From Gammaproteobacteria bacterium (GTDB taxonomy: Bacteria; Pseudomonadota; Gammaproteobacteria; JAKDMP01), in NCBI GenBank assembly GCA_027018875.1, contig JALUYA010000002.1, positions 1 through 64,000 on the forward strand: 64,000 nucleotides of DNA. The letters are read 5' to 3'. Positions 1-9,304 of this stretch are shown piece after piece; the stretch's first letter is position 1, and each line of letters starts with the position of its first letter. The notes beneath the pieces are model-generated. The model was not told the DNA's origin and made no database searches. It worked only from the letters and a program-made list of their open reading frames with translations. Made by a program: the position numbers and the translations under genes.

Positions 1-3000
1 TGCCGTTCGGGTTAGGGAAGCTGCGCTCGATCCTGCGCCCGAGCGGGCCGTATTCCATGGCGATTACCTGGCCGCGGGCGTTGGTCTGGCGCGTGATCTC
101 GCCGAGCGAGTCGTAGGCGAACTGGAGTGTCCCGCGGTCGGGGCCCACCAGCTTCGTGCGGTGCCCGGCGGCGTCGTAGGCGAGATTCGTCGTGGCCGTA
201 TCGACGCCCTGAACCTGGGTCAGTTCGGCGAAGGGGCCGTAGGTGTAGTGGCTGGTGTTGCCGTCGGCGTTGGTCACCGCGGTGATCTGCCCGAGCGGGT
301 TGCGGCTCACCGTCTTGGTGAACCCGTCGGGGCCGGCGACCGTGGTGCTCAGGCCGTTGTAAGTATAGGTGACGGTGGTGGTCCCGCCGCCGGTGACAGG
401 GGTGGTGAGCGTGTGCAGCCGCCCGAGGGCATCGTAGGTGCGGTGGATCCAGTAGACGGAATTGCCGCTGTAGAAGGGCATGCTTTGCTGTGCGATCTGG
501 CCCAGGGCGTTGTAGCGGGTGATGGTGTAGGCAACTGCGCCGCCGGCGCGCTCGATGCCGCGCTCGTAGAGTCGCCCGTAGCGGTCGTAGTAGGCCCAGC
601 GCTCGCCCGCCGCACTGCCGTTCGCGGCATAGGCCTGCGTCAGCGTGTAGTAGGCCCAGGTGTTGCACTGGCTGGCGCTGCAGGCGTGAAAGCTCACGCT
701 GCGCTTCGCCCCGGTGGGTAGCGTCACCTGGGTGATGCGCCCGAAGCCGTCGGGGGTGTAGTCGGCGACCGCCCCGTTGGCGGCGGTCGCCGAGCTCTTC
801 ACGCCAAGCGCCCCGTCCCAGCCGGCCCGCGTCACGTCGCCTGCCGCATCGGTGGTCTGGATACGGAACTCGCCGTGGCTGTCGTAGGCGTAGCTGGTCA
901 CGCGCGGGCTCATCGCGCTGCCGTCGGGCTGGTGCCCGGTGACAGCGACTTGTTTGACGTTGCCGAAGGCATCGTAGGCGTAGCTCACGCTGCTCTGCAG
1001 GGCGGGCGCGAGGTTGGCCTCGAGCGTCTTGGCGCCGTAGCGGCAGTGGGCGAGATCCGGCGTGGTGGTGGTCTTGCGGCTTGCGCTCGCCCCGGAAGGC
1101 AACGTGTCGGTCACGGTGACGGCGCTCGCAAGGCGCATGCACCAGTCGGTGCTCGTGGCGCTCTCGTCGTTGGCGCGCACGATCTCGCTGATCCACTGCG
1201 CGCCCGTGGCCGAATCCGTGGTCGTGGTCTTGATGTCGTCGGATACATAGTGGGCGTCGTAGCGGTAGCTGCGCTGGCGGGTGTAGAGCGGCTGGCCGTC
1301 CTGATCGTAGTGCGTGGTGGTCCAGGCTCTCAGCTCCAAGGGGTAGTTAAGCCGGGGTGGCCCCCAGAGGTAGTCGTCGGCGCGAATCTTGTCGCCATTG
1401 GCCTGGGCCACGGTGCGACCTGTAAGCAGATCGGGAGTGTAGCGGTTGATCTGGTACACGTCGCGGGTGGTGTCGCCGTCCCGGGAGTCGGTCGCGCTGA
1501 CCTGGTGGATGCCGGCAAAGCCCGCTCCGGCCTGGGTCACCGGGGTGTCGTAGCGGTAGCTCATGGTGTAGTTGCCGCCGATGCCGTCGTTGTGCTGCAC
1601 GGAGGCGAGCACGTAGGGGCCGCGCCGATCCAGCTCGAAAGTCTTGTCCCCGGCATAGGTCGCGGAGACGATTCCCGCCGAGAGCGGATTCCAGGCGAGG
1701 GTGTCGGTGTTGCCGAAGCCGTCGGTGATTCTCGTCACCTGATCGGGGTAGGGACCGCGGCGCAGCGCCAGCTCGATGTCGCCCGCGCCGTTCGCGCCGA
1801 CCAGATCGGCGAGCAGGCGCCCCCCGCTGTCGGCCACCAGCGGGTGTGCCCCGAAGGCGCCCGAGGCGATGCCGGTGTCGGCCGGGGCGGCAAAGCCCGT
1901 GCCGGTGGAGGCAAGTAGCATCCAGTCGCCGCTCGCGGTGCTCGGCACCAAGAGATCGTCGCGCCCGTTGCCGCTGTAGTCCAGCGCCACCGCCGCACCC
2001 AGGTCGAGGCCGCTGGTGCTCGCGCCGTAGGAAACGCTGGCGAAGCCGCTGCCCGTGTTCAGCAGCAGCGTCGCGCTGCCCGAGGGCACCAGGTCGGTGA
2101 GCCCGTCGCCGTTCGCATCGAGCGCAACCACCGCGCCGCCCGCCTCGGCACTCGCCGATCCCGGGGCAAAATCTCCCCCGTAGGACACGAGCGCGCCGTT
2201 GGACCACACGAAGGCCTGATCGTGATAGGCGGTCAGGTAATGGTAGCGGGTGCAGCCATCGTTCAGGCAGACTTTTTCATGATGCTCCACGCGGGCAATC
2301 AGCCCCGCTTCGCTGGTGCGCGTAAAGCGCAACGCCCGCGCCGGCCCGCGTGCCGCATCCGCACCGGTTGCGCGAAAGCCGACGAAGAAATCGTAGGAGC
2401 CTGCCGGCAGGGTATAGGCGGTTTGCGCCGAGCCGAAACCCGGTCCGGAACCGGGCGCGGTGTTGAGGCGCACGATGAGGCTCGAGCCGCCGTAGGTCAG
2501 CAGATCGTCGTAGCCGTCGCCGTTGACATCGACCGCAGCGGCCGCGCCGGTGACGGCAATGCCGGTGTTGGTCGTGGCGAACCCGCTGCCGGTCCACGAA
2601 ACGATCGTCCACTCGCCGGCCTCATCGACCAGGATCTGCTCGCCCGCGCCGGGCTGGTAGTGTATCGGCTGTGCCCAGCCGCCCTCCACGACCCCGACCC
2701 CGGTGTTGTGCGCGGCTCCGAACCCACCCGCGGCCTCGCCGAAGCGTACGCACCACTCGCCCCCGCAGTCATAGACCAGGTCCTGGCGCCCGTCTCCGTT
2801 CACGTCCTCGGCGAAGGCATAGCCGCTGGTGGTGAAGGACTCGCCGGTGTTGGTCACCGCCCCGTAGCCGGGGCTGCCCTGTTGCCAATCGAAACGGGTC
2901 GCCGCCAGACAGGCCCCCGCCGCATCGCACTCGGTAATCGAGGCCAGCCGGCTGCGATCCGAACCCTGGCCGTCGGCAAGGTAGCCCGGGGTCCAGGTGA

Positions 3001-3883
3001 GCGTGGTGGCCCCATTGTACTCGAGGGTGATCTTCGACAGGCGTTCGTTCCAGGTGATCTTGTGCCCCACAAGATAGCGATAGCGCGTCGCGTCGGCACC
3101 CACCGTGGCGTAGTGGAAGATCAGGCTGTGATCGGCGTTGGTACCGGCGCCCGGGTTCGCCCCCCAGTCCACCTCGGTGAGGTAGTATGCGCCGCTCCCG
3201 CTCGGTTGCGTGTAGTGAAAGCGGATGGTGTTGCCGCTCGCATCGGTGATTTTCTCGAGCGCCCACACCCGCCCGAGCGTCTGCCCGCTCGCATTGGTGG
3301 CGGTTACTTCGGAATCGGCGGTGTCCCCGTATTCCCACACGCTGCCGTCGGGATGCAGCACCTTGAACCACTGCGGGCCGACGGCGTTGTTCGAGGTATA
3401 GGAGATCTCTTCCATGTGCGAGGTGGGTGTGGTCGCGTAGACCGCTTCGTTGTCGCCGTAGGTGCCGCTCTTGAGCGCCAGCTCTTGGCCATCGAGGCAG
3501 AACCGGTCGCGGCTGGTGAGGTTCACCGGCGCCGTGGTGCCATCATACGGCCAGCTCGAAGGGCAGCGCTTGATCGCCGAAAGGCCGCCGATCGTCGTGT
3601 CCCAGCCGAGCAGACCCGGACCGGAACCGCTGGCATAGACCAGGGCGAGACTCGGCGCGAGCCCACCGGCGCCACCCGGGGCGGGGAGCGGGATCGTGTA
3701 GGCGGCCCCTCCCGTCGGAGTCACTACAAAACTGCCCGCAATGGAGCCCACCGCGGTGGCGGCCTCGGCCAGCGCATCGCCAAGGACGATCAGCGCCAAT
3801 GCCGCCAGCGCCGTGAGAATCAGGCGCGGTGCGGCACCCCGCAGACAAGAAGGGAATCCCCCGATCCGCGGAACTTCACGCAC
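1..3883 (-). CDS. SpvB/TcdB-like RHS repeat protein (C-terminus outside window)
   Basis: One frame stays open from the GTG near 3883 to the left edge, about 1,294 codons, with no stop; the C-terminus is outside the window. A basic N-terminus and hydrophobic stretch (LILTALAALALIVLGDALA) look like a Sec signal. Next comes an SpvB/TcdB-type N-terminal region (VGSIAGSFVVTP, LAPSLALVYASGSGPGLLGW). The middle has four FG-GAP/VCBS-like calcium loops (DVNGDGRQDLV, DVNGDGYDDLL, DANGDGLTDLV, DYSGNGRDDLL). The last third is YD/RHS repeats (AYDAFGNVKQ, TYDALGRLHTL, AYDAAGHRTKL). Such proteins form hollow beta-shells that hold a variable C-terminal toxin or act as exported surface polymers. GTG 3889 is an alternative start and an in-frame TAA lies at 3922-3920. 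Long antisense ORFs here are shadows. The toxin or tip domain cannot be seen. Confidence 0.88.
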   Translation of the reverse strand, partial: MREVPRIGGFPSCLRGAAPRLILTALAALALIVLGDALAEAATAVGSIAGSFVVTPTGGAAYTIPLPAPGGAGGLAPSLALVYASGSGPGLLGWDTTIGGLSAIKRCPSSWPYDGTTAPVNLTSRDRFCLDGQELALKSGTYGDNEAVYATTPTSHMEEISYTSNNAVGPQWFKVLHPDGSVWEYGDTADSEVTATNASGQTLGRVWALEKITDASGNTIRFHYTQPSGSGAYYLTEVDWGANPGAGTNADHSLIFHYATVGADATRYRYLVGHKITWNERLSKITLEYNGATTLTWTPGYLADGQGSDRSRLASITECDAAGACLAATRFDWQQGSPGYGAVTNTGESFTTSGYAFAEDVNGDGRQDLVYDCGGEWCVRFGEAAGGFGAAHNTGVGVVEGGWAQPIHYQPGAGEQILVDEAGEWTIVSWTGSGFATTNTGIAVTGAAAAVDVNGDGYDDLLTYGGSSLIVRLNTAPGSGPGFGSAQTAYTLPAGSYDFFVGFRATGADAARGPARALRFTRTSEAGLIARVEHHEKVCLNDGCTRYHYLTAYHDQAFVWSNGALVSYGGDFAPGSASAEAGGAVVALDANGDGLTDLVPSGSATLLLNTGSGFASVSYGASTSGLDLGAAVALDYSGNGRDDLLVPSTASGDWMLLASTGTGFAAPADTGIASGAFGAHPLVADSGGRLLADLVGANGAGDIELALRRGPYPDQVTRITDGFGNTDTLAWNPLSAGIVSATYAGDKTFELDRRGPYVLASVQHNDGIGGNYTMSYRYDTPVTQAGAGFAGIHQVSATDSRDGDTTRDVYQINRYTPDLLTGRTVAQANGDKIRADDYLWGPPRLNYPLELRAWTTTHYDQDGQPLYTRQRSYRYDAHYVSDDIKTTTTDSATGAQWISEIVRANDESATSTDWCMRLASAVTVTDTLPSGASASRKTTTTPDLAHCRYGAKTLEANLAPALQSSVSYAYDAFGNVKQVAVTGHQPDGSAMSPRVTSYAYDSHGEFRIQTTDAAGDVTRAGWDGALGVKSSATAANGAVADYTPDGFGRITQVTLPTGAKRSVSFHACSASQCNTWAYYTLTQAYAANGSAAGERWAYYDRYGRLYERGIERAGGAVAYTITRYNALGQIAQQSMPFYSGNSVYWIHRTYDALGRLHTLTTPVTGGGTTTVTYTYNGLSTTVAGPDGFTKTVSRNPLGQITAVTNADGNTSHYTYGPFAELTQVQGVDTATTNLAYDAAGHRTKLVGPDRGTLQFAYDSLGEITRQTNARGQVIAMEYGPLGRRIERSFPNPNG

Positions 3884-3892
3884 AGCCACGAG

Positions 3893-3918
3893 TTGCGGGT
3901 TGCGGGTTGCGGGTTGCG
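3893..3918. repeat. Heptanucleotide tandem repeat TTGCGGG before the RHS start
   Basis: Three perfect copies of TTGCGGG (3893-3913) plus a partial fourth lie 4-10 bp upstream of the two possible GTG starts of the RHS gene. The unit is not a multiple of three, so loss or gain of a copy would change leader spacing, and would change the frame of any translation begun upstream. Confidence 0.85.
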
Positions 3919-4103
3919 CTTATCACTTGAATGGGCATTGGCCTTCTCCGGTTAACTGGCCCGCCACTCTGACCCCAGGGCGGCATTGAACTGTTTTTGT
4001 ATAGCACAAAATTTGCAGTTTGTCCAGACCAAAATTGCTCATGCTAGCCCAAAGCCGTAATCTTCCCTTTGGGTATCGGGAGGGGAGGTGACAGTTTGGA
4101 ATA

Positions 4104-4421
4104 ATGGCAGAATCAATGGCGGCGTATGCTCAACCTTTGCTCGACGAGGCAGGCGGCTCTCAGGAGCAAATGCAGAATGCGATTTCAATTGCTCAGACGG
4201 AGAAAGAACAAAGAGATAGCCTAGCCAAAATGCAGCCCGCGCTAAAAATGGACAACGACGAGTTTAATGAGTTTTGTGAATCAATTGTCGTGCCAATGAT
4301 TGGGCACCATCACGAAATGTTTCCAAGTATGATGCACGCAGCTTCCGAAACCATACATATTAAGGAAACTCTGATCAATTCCGCTTTCGGCGACAATACG
4401 AGCATTGTGTTGCGAGCATGA
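4104..4421 (+). CDS. Small hypothetical protein (105 aa)
   Basis: Unrecognised. This 105-residue protein is acidic and Met/His-rich in its second half (MIGHHHEMFPSMMHAASETIHI), with no signal peptide or membrane segment. The codon use and base composition are clearly more AT-rich than the flanking genes, and an IS5-type transposase relic follows within 20 bp, so it may be horizontally acquired. A purine-rich GGGAGGGGAGGTGA stretch lies about 15 bp before the ATG, too far for an ideal Shine-Dalgarno; the ATG at 4116 is an in-frame alternative but is farther still. It could be the cargo of a decayed mobile element. No function is assigned. Confidence 0.5.
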   Translation: MAESMAAYAQPLLDEAGGSQEQMQNAISIAQTEKEQRDSLAKMQPALKMDNDEFNEFCESIVVPMIGHHHEMFPSMMHAASETIHIKETLINSAFGDNTSIVLRA

Positions 4422-4435
4422 ACGAGGGAGGCGGA

Positions 4436-4618
4436 ATGCGCCAGGGAAGCCTTGCCGAGGAAGGGTTCGAGAAGTAGCGCAAGCCGAAGCCTCGCGAGCG
4501 GTTCCTGGAGGGGATGGAGCGGATTATTCCGTGGGCGGAATTGGCGGCGGCGATCGATCCCTACTATCCCAAGCCCAAGGGTGCTGGCCGGCGCCCGATC
4601 GGGATTGAGCGGATGTTC
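4436..4618 (+). pseudogene. IS5-family transposase N-terminal relic
   Basis: Reading from the ATG at 4436 gives MRQGSLAEEGFEK, an in-frame TAG (4475-4477), then KPRERFLEGMERIIPW, AELAAAIDPYYPKPKG and GRRPIGIERMF. This matches the conserved N-terminus of IS5-group transposases (ERM..IVPWAEL..I.P.YPK...GRRP.G.ERM.). It then breaks off into unrelated AT-rich DNA, so the DDE catalytic region is missing. Both a nonsense codon and a 3' truncation are present. An ATGTCAT/ATGACAT inverted repeat lies just beyond (4629-4659). Confidence 0.8.
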
Positions 4619-4866
4619 AAGTCTAATAATGTCATGTGTGTTATGTTTTGATATGACATGAGCGTTTCGTATCGTATACTCGGGCCGAACCTGCAAATCT
4701 GTCGAGCGCTACTAACTTATCATCTAGGGTAACATAGGCTTTTCAGTGCCCCCTGCATGCAAGATCAGTTGAGATGCCAAAATCCGCGTTAGTAGTGCCA
4801 CCCGGCAGGGAGAAATCCTTTGGGATTGCTCAAGGATCCGGAATATTTGCTTAAGGCTAATCCATA

Positions 4867-5790
4867 ATGAATCAACTACTGGGTGCCGTAAAGCCGATTA
4901 CCCCGGCGCTGGGGCTGCGCGTGCGTGGCTATCTGGGATTATGTAAGCCGCGCATAGTATCGTTGATATTATTTACGGCCCTGGTCGGCATGTTGCTCGC
5001 GGTGCCCGGATTTCCCCCGTTGGGGTTGGTGTTGGCCGCCACCGTGGGCATCGGGCTGGCCGCCTCTTCGGCGGCAGCACTCAACCACGTGATCGACCGC
5101 CGCATCGATGAGCGGATGCGCCGCACCTGTTACCGGCCCTTACCGCAAGGCGTCCTGGGAACACGCGGGGCGCTGTTGTTTGCCGCCGTCCTGGGCATCG
5201 CCTCGATGGGGATACTGGCGCTTGCGGTAAATCCCTTTACGGCGGTTCTGACCTTTTTTGCTCTGATCGGCTATGCGGTGATCTACACGGCATTCCTGAA
5301 GCATGCAACCCCGCAGAACATTGTTCTCGGGGGTGCCGCCGGAGCGGCCCCTCCCTTGCTGGGATGGGTGGCGATGACCGGCCATGTCAGCCTCGAAGCC
5401 CTGGTTCTGGTCTTAATTATCTTTGTCTGGACACCCCCGCATTTTTGGCCGTTGGCAATTGCCCGGCGGGAGGATTATACCCAGGCCGGGGTTCCCATGT
5501 TACCGGTGACCCACGGGGTTGAGTTGACTCGCCTCCATGTTTTTCTCTATACCGTTTTGCTGGTGTTGGTCAGCACGATACCCTGGTTGATCGGTGCCAA
5601 CAGTTGGGGTTACTTGATTGCCGCGCTGGTGCTGGGCGCCGGGTATCTCACGCATTCATGGAAACTCTGGAGGGGGAAAACTCCCGGCGCGCCGATGGCG
5701 ACCTTTCGCTATTCACTCCTGTACCTGGGCCTGTTGTTTGCGGCCCTGCTGCTCGATCATTACCTGGGCGGATGGCTGCCGCACATATGA
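4867..5790 (+). CDS. ctaB: Protoheme IX farnesyltransferase (heme O synthase)
   Basis: Attaches a farnesyl group to heme b to make heme O for terminal oxidases; inner-membrane protein of the UbiA superfamily. At 307 residues it has the usual length, with about eight to nine hydrophobic segments. The prenyl-diphosphate/Mg-binding motif N73-x3-D77-x3-D81 (NHVIDRRIDERMRRT) is intact, and the conserved WTPPHFWPLAI segment is present (about residues 197-207). The Shine-Dalgarno is weak (TAAGG). It stands alone, with no cytochrome oxidase genes beside it, and converges on rpoH. This ctaB/rpoH/ftsXEY order is common in gammaproteobacteria. Confidence 0.95.
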   Translation: MNQLLGAVKPITPALGLRVRGYLGLCKPRIVSLILFTALVGMLLAVPGFPPLGLVLAATVGIGLAASSAAALNHVIDRRIDERMRRTCYRPLPQGVLGTRGALLFAAVLGIASMGILALAVNPFTAVLTFFALIGYAVIYTAFLKHATPQNIVLGGAAGAAPPLLGWVAMTGHVSLEALVLVLIIFVWTPPHFWPLAIARREDYTQAGVPMLPVTHGVELTRLHVFLYTVLLVLVSTIPWLIGANSWGYLIAALVLGAGYLTHSWKLWRGKTPGAPMATFRYSLLYLGLLFAALLLDHYLGGWLPHI

Positions 5791-5843
5791 AAGAGATTAT
5801 CCGATTTATAGGTTAGCGTCTTGTTGTATCCCGAGGCTGAAAT

Positions 5844-6713
5844 TCAGCCGGTCATGTTAACCCGAAGTTTATCGATGGCACCGGCTTCGATCTGACGTAT
5901 GCGCTCGGCGGAAACTCGGTATTCGGCGGCAAGTTCCTGCAAGGTTTGCTTGCGTTCACTCAACCAGCGACGTTTGAGGATATCGCGGCTGCGCTCGTCA
6001 AGCGTTGCCATTGCCTGTTTCAGCCGGCGTTGCCCGTTGTGGGCCCAATCGGCCCGTTCCAGAGCGATGGCCGGATCGGTATCGGTGGGTGCTACGAGAT
6101 AGCCGGCCGGAGAAAATCCGGCCTGGTCGTCGACGGTCTCCTTGGGCTGCGGGTCGAAGGCCACGTCCTGGCCGGACAAGCGCGACTCCATCTCGATGAC
6201 CTCTTTGCAGGATACTCCCAGATCCTTGGCTACGGCTTCGACTTCTTCACGATTGAGCCAGCCCAGGCGGTGCTTGAAACTGCGTAGGTTGAAAAACAGT
6301 TTGCGTTGTGCCTTGGTGGTGGCAACTCGCACGATCCGCCAGTTGCGCAGGACAAATTCATGAATCTCGGCCCGAATCCAGTGTACGGCAAAAGAGATGA
6401 GCCGGACACCTATTGCAGGGTCAAACCGTTTGACTGCCTTCATCAGTCCGATATTTCCTTCCTGGATCAGGTCGGCGTAGGCAAGGCCATAGCCCCGGTA
6501 GCTGCGGGCGATATGAGCGACAAATCGAAGGTGTGAAAGTACCAGGGAGCGGGCGGCGGCCACATCGCCTTCATTGCGAAAGCGGCGGGCTAGTGCGCAC
6601 TCTTCCGCAGCGCTGAGAATCGGAATTTTACGCACCTGGGCGAGATAATGCTCGACCCCGGATTGGGGAGACAATACCAAGTTGCGCGAACTAACCGCCA
6701 AGCTTTGCGCCAT
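5844..6713 (-). CDS. rpoH: RNA polymerase heat-shock sigma factor sigma-32
   Basis: Directs RNA polymerase to heat-shock promoters. The 289-residue product has region 2 (LRFVAHIARSYRGYGLAYAD, LIQEGNIGLMKAVKRFDP, then FAVHWIRAEIHEFVLRNWRI), the diagnostic RpoH box QRKLFFNLR (about residue 136), and region 4 with a C-terminal helix-turn-helix (LQELAAEYRVSAERIRQIE). The ATG at 6713 has AGGAG 9 bp upstream. It lies 65 bp downstream of ftsX on the same strand, the classical ftsYEX-rpoH order, so it may have its own promoter in the AT-rich gap and also receive read-through. Confidence 0.97.
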   Translation of the reverse strand: MAQSLAVSSRNLVLSPQSGVEHYLAQVRKIPILSAAEECALARRFRNEGDVAAARSLVLSHLRFVAHIARSYRGYGLAYADLIQEGNIGLMKAVKRFDPAIGVRLISFAVHWIRAEIHEFVLRNWRIVRVATTKAQRKLFFNLRSFKHRLGWLNREEVEAVAKDLGVSCKEVIEMESRLSGQDVAFDPQPKETVDDQAGFSPAGYLVAPTDTDPAIALERADWAHNGQRRLKQAMATLDERSRDILKRRWLSERKQTLQELAAEYRVSAERIRQIEAGAIDKLRVNMTG

Positions 6714-6778
6714 GTTTCACTGCTCCTGTTGAACATCAAATTTTAACATATGCTTCGACTTCCAGGCTGAGTGGAAGT

Positions 6779-7732
6779 TCAATCCGGTTCCACTTCCCGC
6801 AAGTGGCGGCCAAGGGCGATGAGAGCACCCAGCCATCCCAGTCCCGCACCGATGCCGAGCATGGCGAAGAATCCCGGAACCCCAGGTCCGTGGAGGGTAA
6901 TGCTTCCCTGGTACAAGTTACCCAGGCGGGCAATGGGTCCTGCCAGCAGGGTCAGCGATAATGTCACCAGGAGCCAGGCCATCAATCCCGCGGCCGCTCC
7001 ATACCACAGGCCTCCATACAGAAATGGCCGCCGCACGAAGGCATTGGTGGCCCCGACGAGTTTTTGCACCTGGATTTCGTTGCGGCGGGATTCAATTTCC
7101 AGCCGAACGGTATTACCTACGATTCCAAGCACGGCCAACGATAGCAGGCCTGCGAGTATCCAGATGGTTCGCCGGGCGATGGTGAGCATGGCATTCAGTC
7201 GGGCGATCCAATGAGTGTCACTCACGACCTGGTCGATACCATTGATTTTCCCGAGTGTTGTGGCTAGTTTTTGAATGGCTTGAATCCGGGTATCGATGGG
7301 GGTGACTTCAAGCACGGGGGGCAGGGGGTTTTGTCCCAGCGAGGCGAAAGCGGAGCGAAAGCCGGAAAGCTGATTGAACTCCTTGAGCGCTTGATCGGGG
7401 GTGACCAGGCGGACGTGTTTTACGCCAGAGAGAGTGCGGATTCGGCGTTGGAGTGATTTTATTGCAGGAGATTTCAGGCCGATATCGAGGAATGCGGAAA
7501 TGCGGGCGGAGTCTTGTGTTACTCCGGTCAGCTGAGTGGCGTTGTTGACCAGGATGGCGAGCCCCAGGGGCAGGGCGAGGGAGATGCCGGCAACTCCGGT
7601 GCTCATCAGGCTTGCCGCGCCGCCGCGCCAGAGGCGTCCGAGGCTGGCGAGAGCAGCATGTGCATGGTGTGCGGGCAGGCTCCGCAACCGAGTTGGCCAG
7701 CCGGGGCCGCGCACCCCACCGGGTTCAGCCAT
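6779..7732 (-). CDS. ftsX: Cell-division ABC-like permease FtsX
   Basis: Membrane half of the FtsEX complex, which couples ATP hydrolysis by FtsE to activation of septal peptidoglycan hydrolases through EnvC-like partners. The 317 residues follow the FtsX plan: cytoplasmic basic N-terminus, one membrane segment (about 45-65), a periplasmic loop (TGVTQDSARISAFLDI...), then three C-terminal membrane segments, ending in a conserved GALIALGRHLREVEPD tail. Its start overlaps the end of ftsE by 8 bp, so the two are translationally coupled. Confidence 0.96.
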   Translation of the reverse strand: MAEPGGVRGPGWPTRLRSLPAHHAHAALASLGRLWRGGAASLMSTGVAGISLALPLGLAILVNNATQLTGVTQDSARISAFLDIGLKSPAIKSLQRRIRTLSGVKHVRLVTPDQALKEFNQLSGFRSAFASLGQNPLPPVLEVTPIDTRIQAIQKLATTLGKINGIDQVVSDTHWIARLNAMLTIARRTIWILAGLLSLAVLGIVGNTVRLEIESRRNEIQVQKLVGATNAFVRRPFLYGGLWYGAAAGLMAWLLVTLSLTLLAGPIARLGNLYQGSITLHGPGVPGFFAMLGIGAGLGWLGALIALGRHLREVEPD

Positions 7733-8402
7733 GGTGCAGCGTAAGCCGGGGGGTAATCAATTGGCCGTGCTCGAGCGCGAGTACCCGATGGCCCAGGCCG
7801 GCGATCAGGGCGTGATCGTGACTGGCGACCAGGACGGTGACTCCCACGGCATTGAAGCGTTCGAACAGGTGCATGACTTCCAGAGACAGTTCGGGATCCA
7901 GGTTACCGGTCGGCTCGTCGGCAATCAGTAGCGGTGGGCGGATGACGACGGCACGTGCAATGCCCACCCTTTGCTGCTCGCCGGCGGAGAGTTCAAGTGG
8001 GCGGGCACGCTCGCGTCCGAGCAGATCCACCTGGTCCAATGCCGCCCGTACCCGGCGTGCCATCTCCCGGTGGGGGTACCCGGTGGCTACCAGCGGCAGG
8101 GCAACATTGTCGAATATTGTGCGGTCGGTGAGTAGTTTGTGATCCTGGAAGACAACGCCGATACGTCTGCGATGGTAGGGGATTCGCCAGCGTGGCAGGC
8201 GGGATACATTGCGCCCGGCAACATAGAGTTGGCCCCGGGTGGGTCTTTCCAACAGGGCGATCAGCTTGAGTATGGTGGATTTTCCGGCCCCGGAATGGCC
8301 GGTGAGAAAGGCCATCTCACCGCTAGCCAGATCAAAACTGATTCCACTTAGGGCATCATGGCCGCCCGGATAACGTTTACTGACGGAGGTGAAACGGATC
8401 AT
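7725..8402 (-). CDS. ftsE: Cell-division ATP-binding protein FtsE
   Basis: ATPase of the FtsEX complex at the septum. The 225-residue protein has Walker A GHSGAGKS (about 35-42), Q-loop VFQDHKLL, ABC signature LSAGEQQR, Walker B LLIADEPTGNLD and H-loop ASHDHAL. Its ATG overlaps the ftsY stop (ATGA), giving a tightly coupled ftsY-ftsE-ftsX operon. Confidence 0.97.
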   Translation of the reverse strand: MIRFTSVSKRYPGGHDALSGISFDLASGEMAFLTGHSGAGKSTILKLIALLERPTRGQLYVAGRNVSRLPRWRIPYHRRRIGVVFQDHKLLTDRTIFDNVALPLVATGYPHREMARRVRAALDQVDLLGRERARPLELSAGEQQRVGIARAVVIRPPLLIADEPTGNLDPELSLEVMHLFERFNAVGVTVLVASHDHALIAGLGHRVLALEHGQLITPRLTLHHG

Positions 8403-9304
8403 GGTGTGAGTGTGGTTTCGATGCCTAGAAGTGCATTGGCATAGTCCTGTGCCACGAAGGGTTCAAGGTCTTCGCTATTTTCACCGATGCCGACAAAGCG
8501 GATCGGCAGTGCCAGTTCACGGGCAATGGCTACCAGCACGCCGCCCTTGGCACTGCCGTCCAGTTTGGTGATGGCCAACCCGGTGACTCCGATTTCGTCC
8601 GTGAAACGTCGGGCCTGAAGCAACGCGTTTTGGCCGATGGTGGCGTCGAGAACCAGCAGAACCTCATGCGGTGCGGCGGGATCCTGCCGCGCGATTACTC
8701 GCCGCATTTTGGCCAGCTCGGCAAGCAGATGATCCTGGGTATGCAGTCGGCCCGCGGTGTCGATAATCAAAATCTCGGAACCGCGGGCATGAGCAGCCTG
8801 CCATGCATCGAAGGCCACCGCGGCTGCGTCCGCGCCACTCTGTTGCGCGATAACCGTTACCCCGAGGCGTCGGCCCCACTGTTGTAATTGTTCCACCGCT
8901 GCGGCGCGGAAGGTATCACCGGCGGCGAGTACCACCTGCCGGCCTTGGGCGGAAAGCCGGCGGGTAAGTTTGGCCGTGGTGGTGGTTTTCCCGCTACCGT
9001 TGACTCCAACCATTAGGATGACATAAGGGTGCGCACCGGGGTCTATTTCCAGTGGGCGCTCGACCGGCTTGAGAATGGCGATCAGCTTGTCGCGCAGCGC
9101 CCCGGCGATGTCGGCGGATGTTCCGCTTCGCCCCGTGATCCGGTGCGTGGCGGCCAGTAACTCCGCCGTTACCGTGACGCCGACATCGGCGAGCAGTAAC
9201 CGGGTTTCGAGTGTCTCGGGGTCGATGTAGGTCTCGGTGCCGGATGCGAGTACGGGTGGGGTTCGTCCGAGTTTTCGCAAGCGCTTGAATAGGCGTCCGA
9301 CCAT
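8399..9304 (-). CDS. ftsY: Signal recognition particle receptor FtsY (short form)
   Basis: GTPase that docks SRP-ribosome complexes at the inner membrane for co-translational insertion. Residues 1-301 carry only a short basic amphipathic N-terminus ([17 protein letters not shown]) and the NG domain: G1 [40 protein letters not shown] and the closing [12 protein letters not shown]. The long acidic A domain of the E. coli protein is missing. The frame is open for 111 codons further upstream, but that stretch crosses a strong hairpin and has no FtsY-like content, so ATG 9304 is chosen. Confidence 0.93.
   Translation of the reverse strand: MVGRLFKRLRKLGRTPPVLASGTETYIDPETLETRLLLADVGVTVTAELLAATHRITGRSGTSADIAGALRDKLIAILKPVERPLEIDPGAHPYVILMVGVNGSGKTTTTAKLTRRLSAQGRQVVLAAGDTFRAAAVEQLQQWGRRLGVTVIAQQSGADAAAVAFDAWQAAHARGSEILIIDTAGRLHTQDHLLAELAKMRRVIARQDPAAPHEVLLVLDATIGQNALLQARRFTDEIGVTGLAITKLDGSAKGGVLVAIARELALPIRFVGIGENSEDLEPFVAQDYANALLGIETTLTP

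Noticed and set aside
875-3955. Long plus-strand ORFs (347 and 577 codons) and several minus-strand ORFs in other frames
   Set aside because: They lie opposite or out of frame to the continuous RHS/VCBS reading frame, are composed of Gly/Ala/Arg/Val-rich low-information sequence, and match no family.
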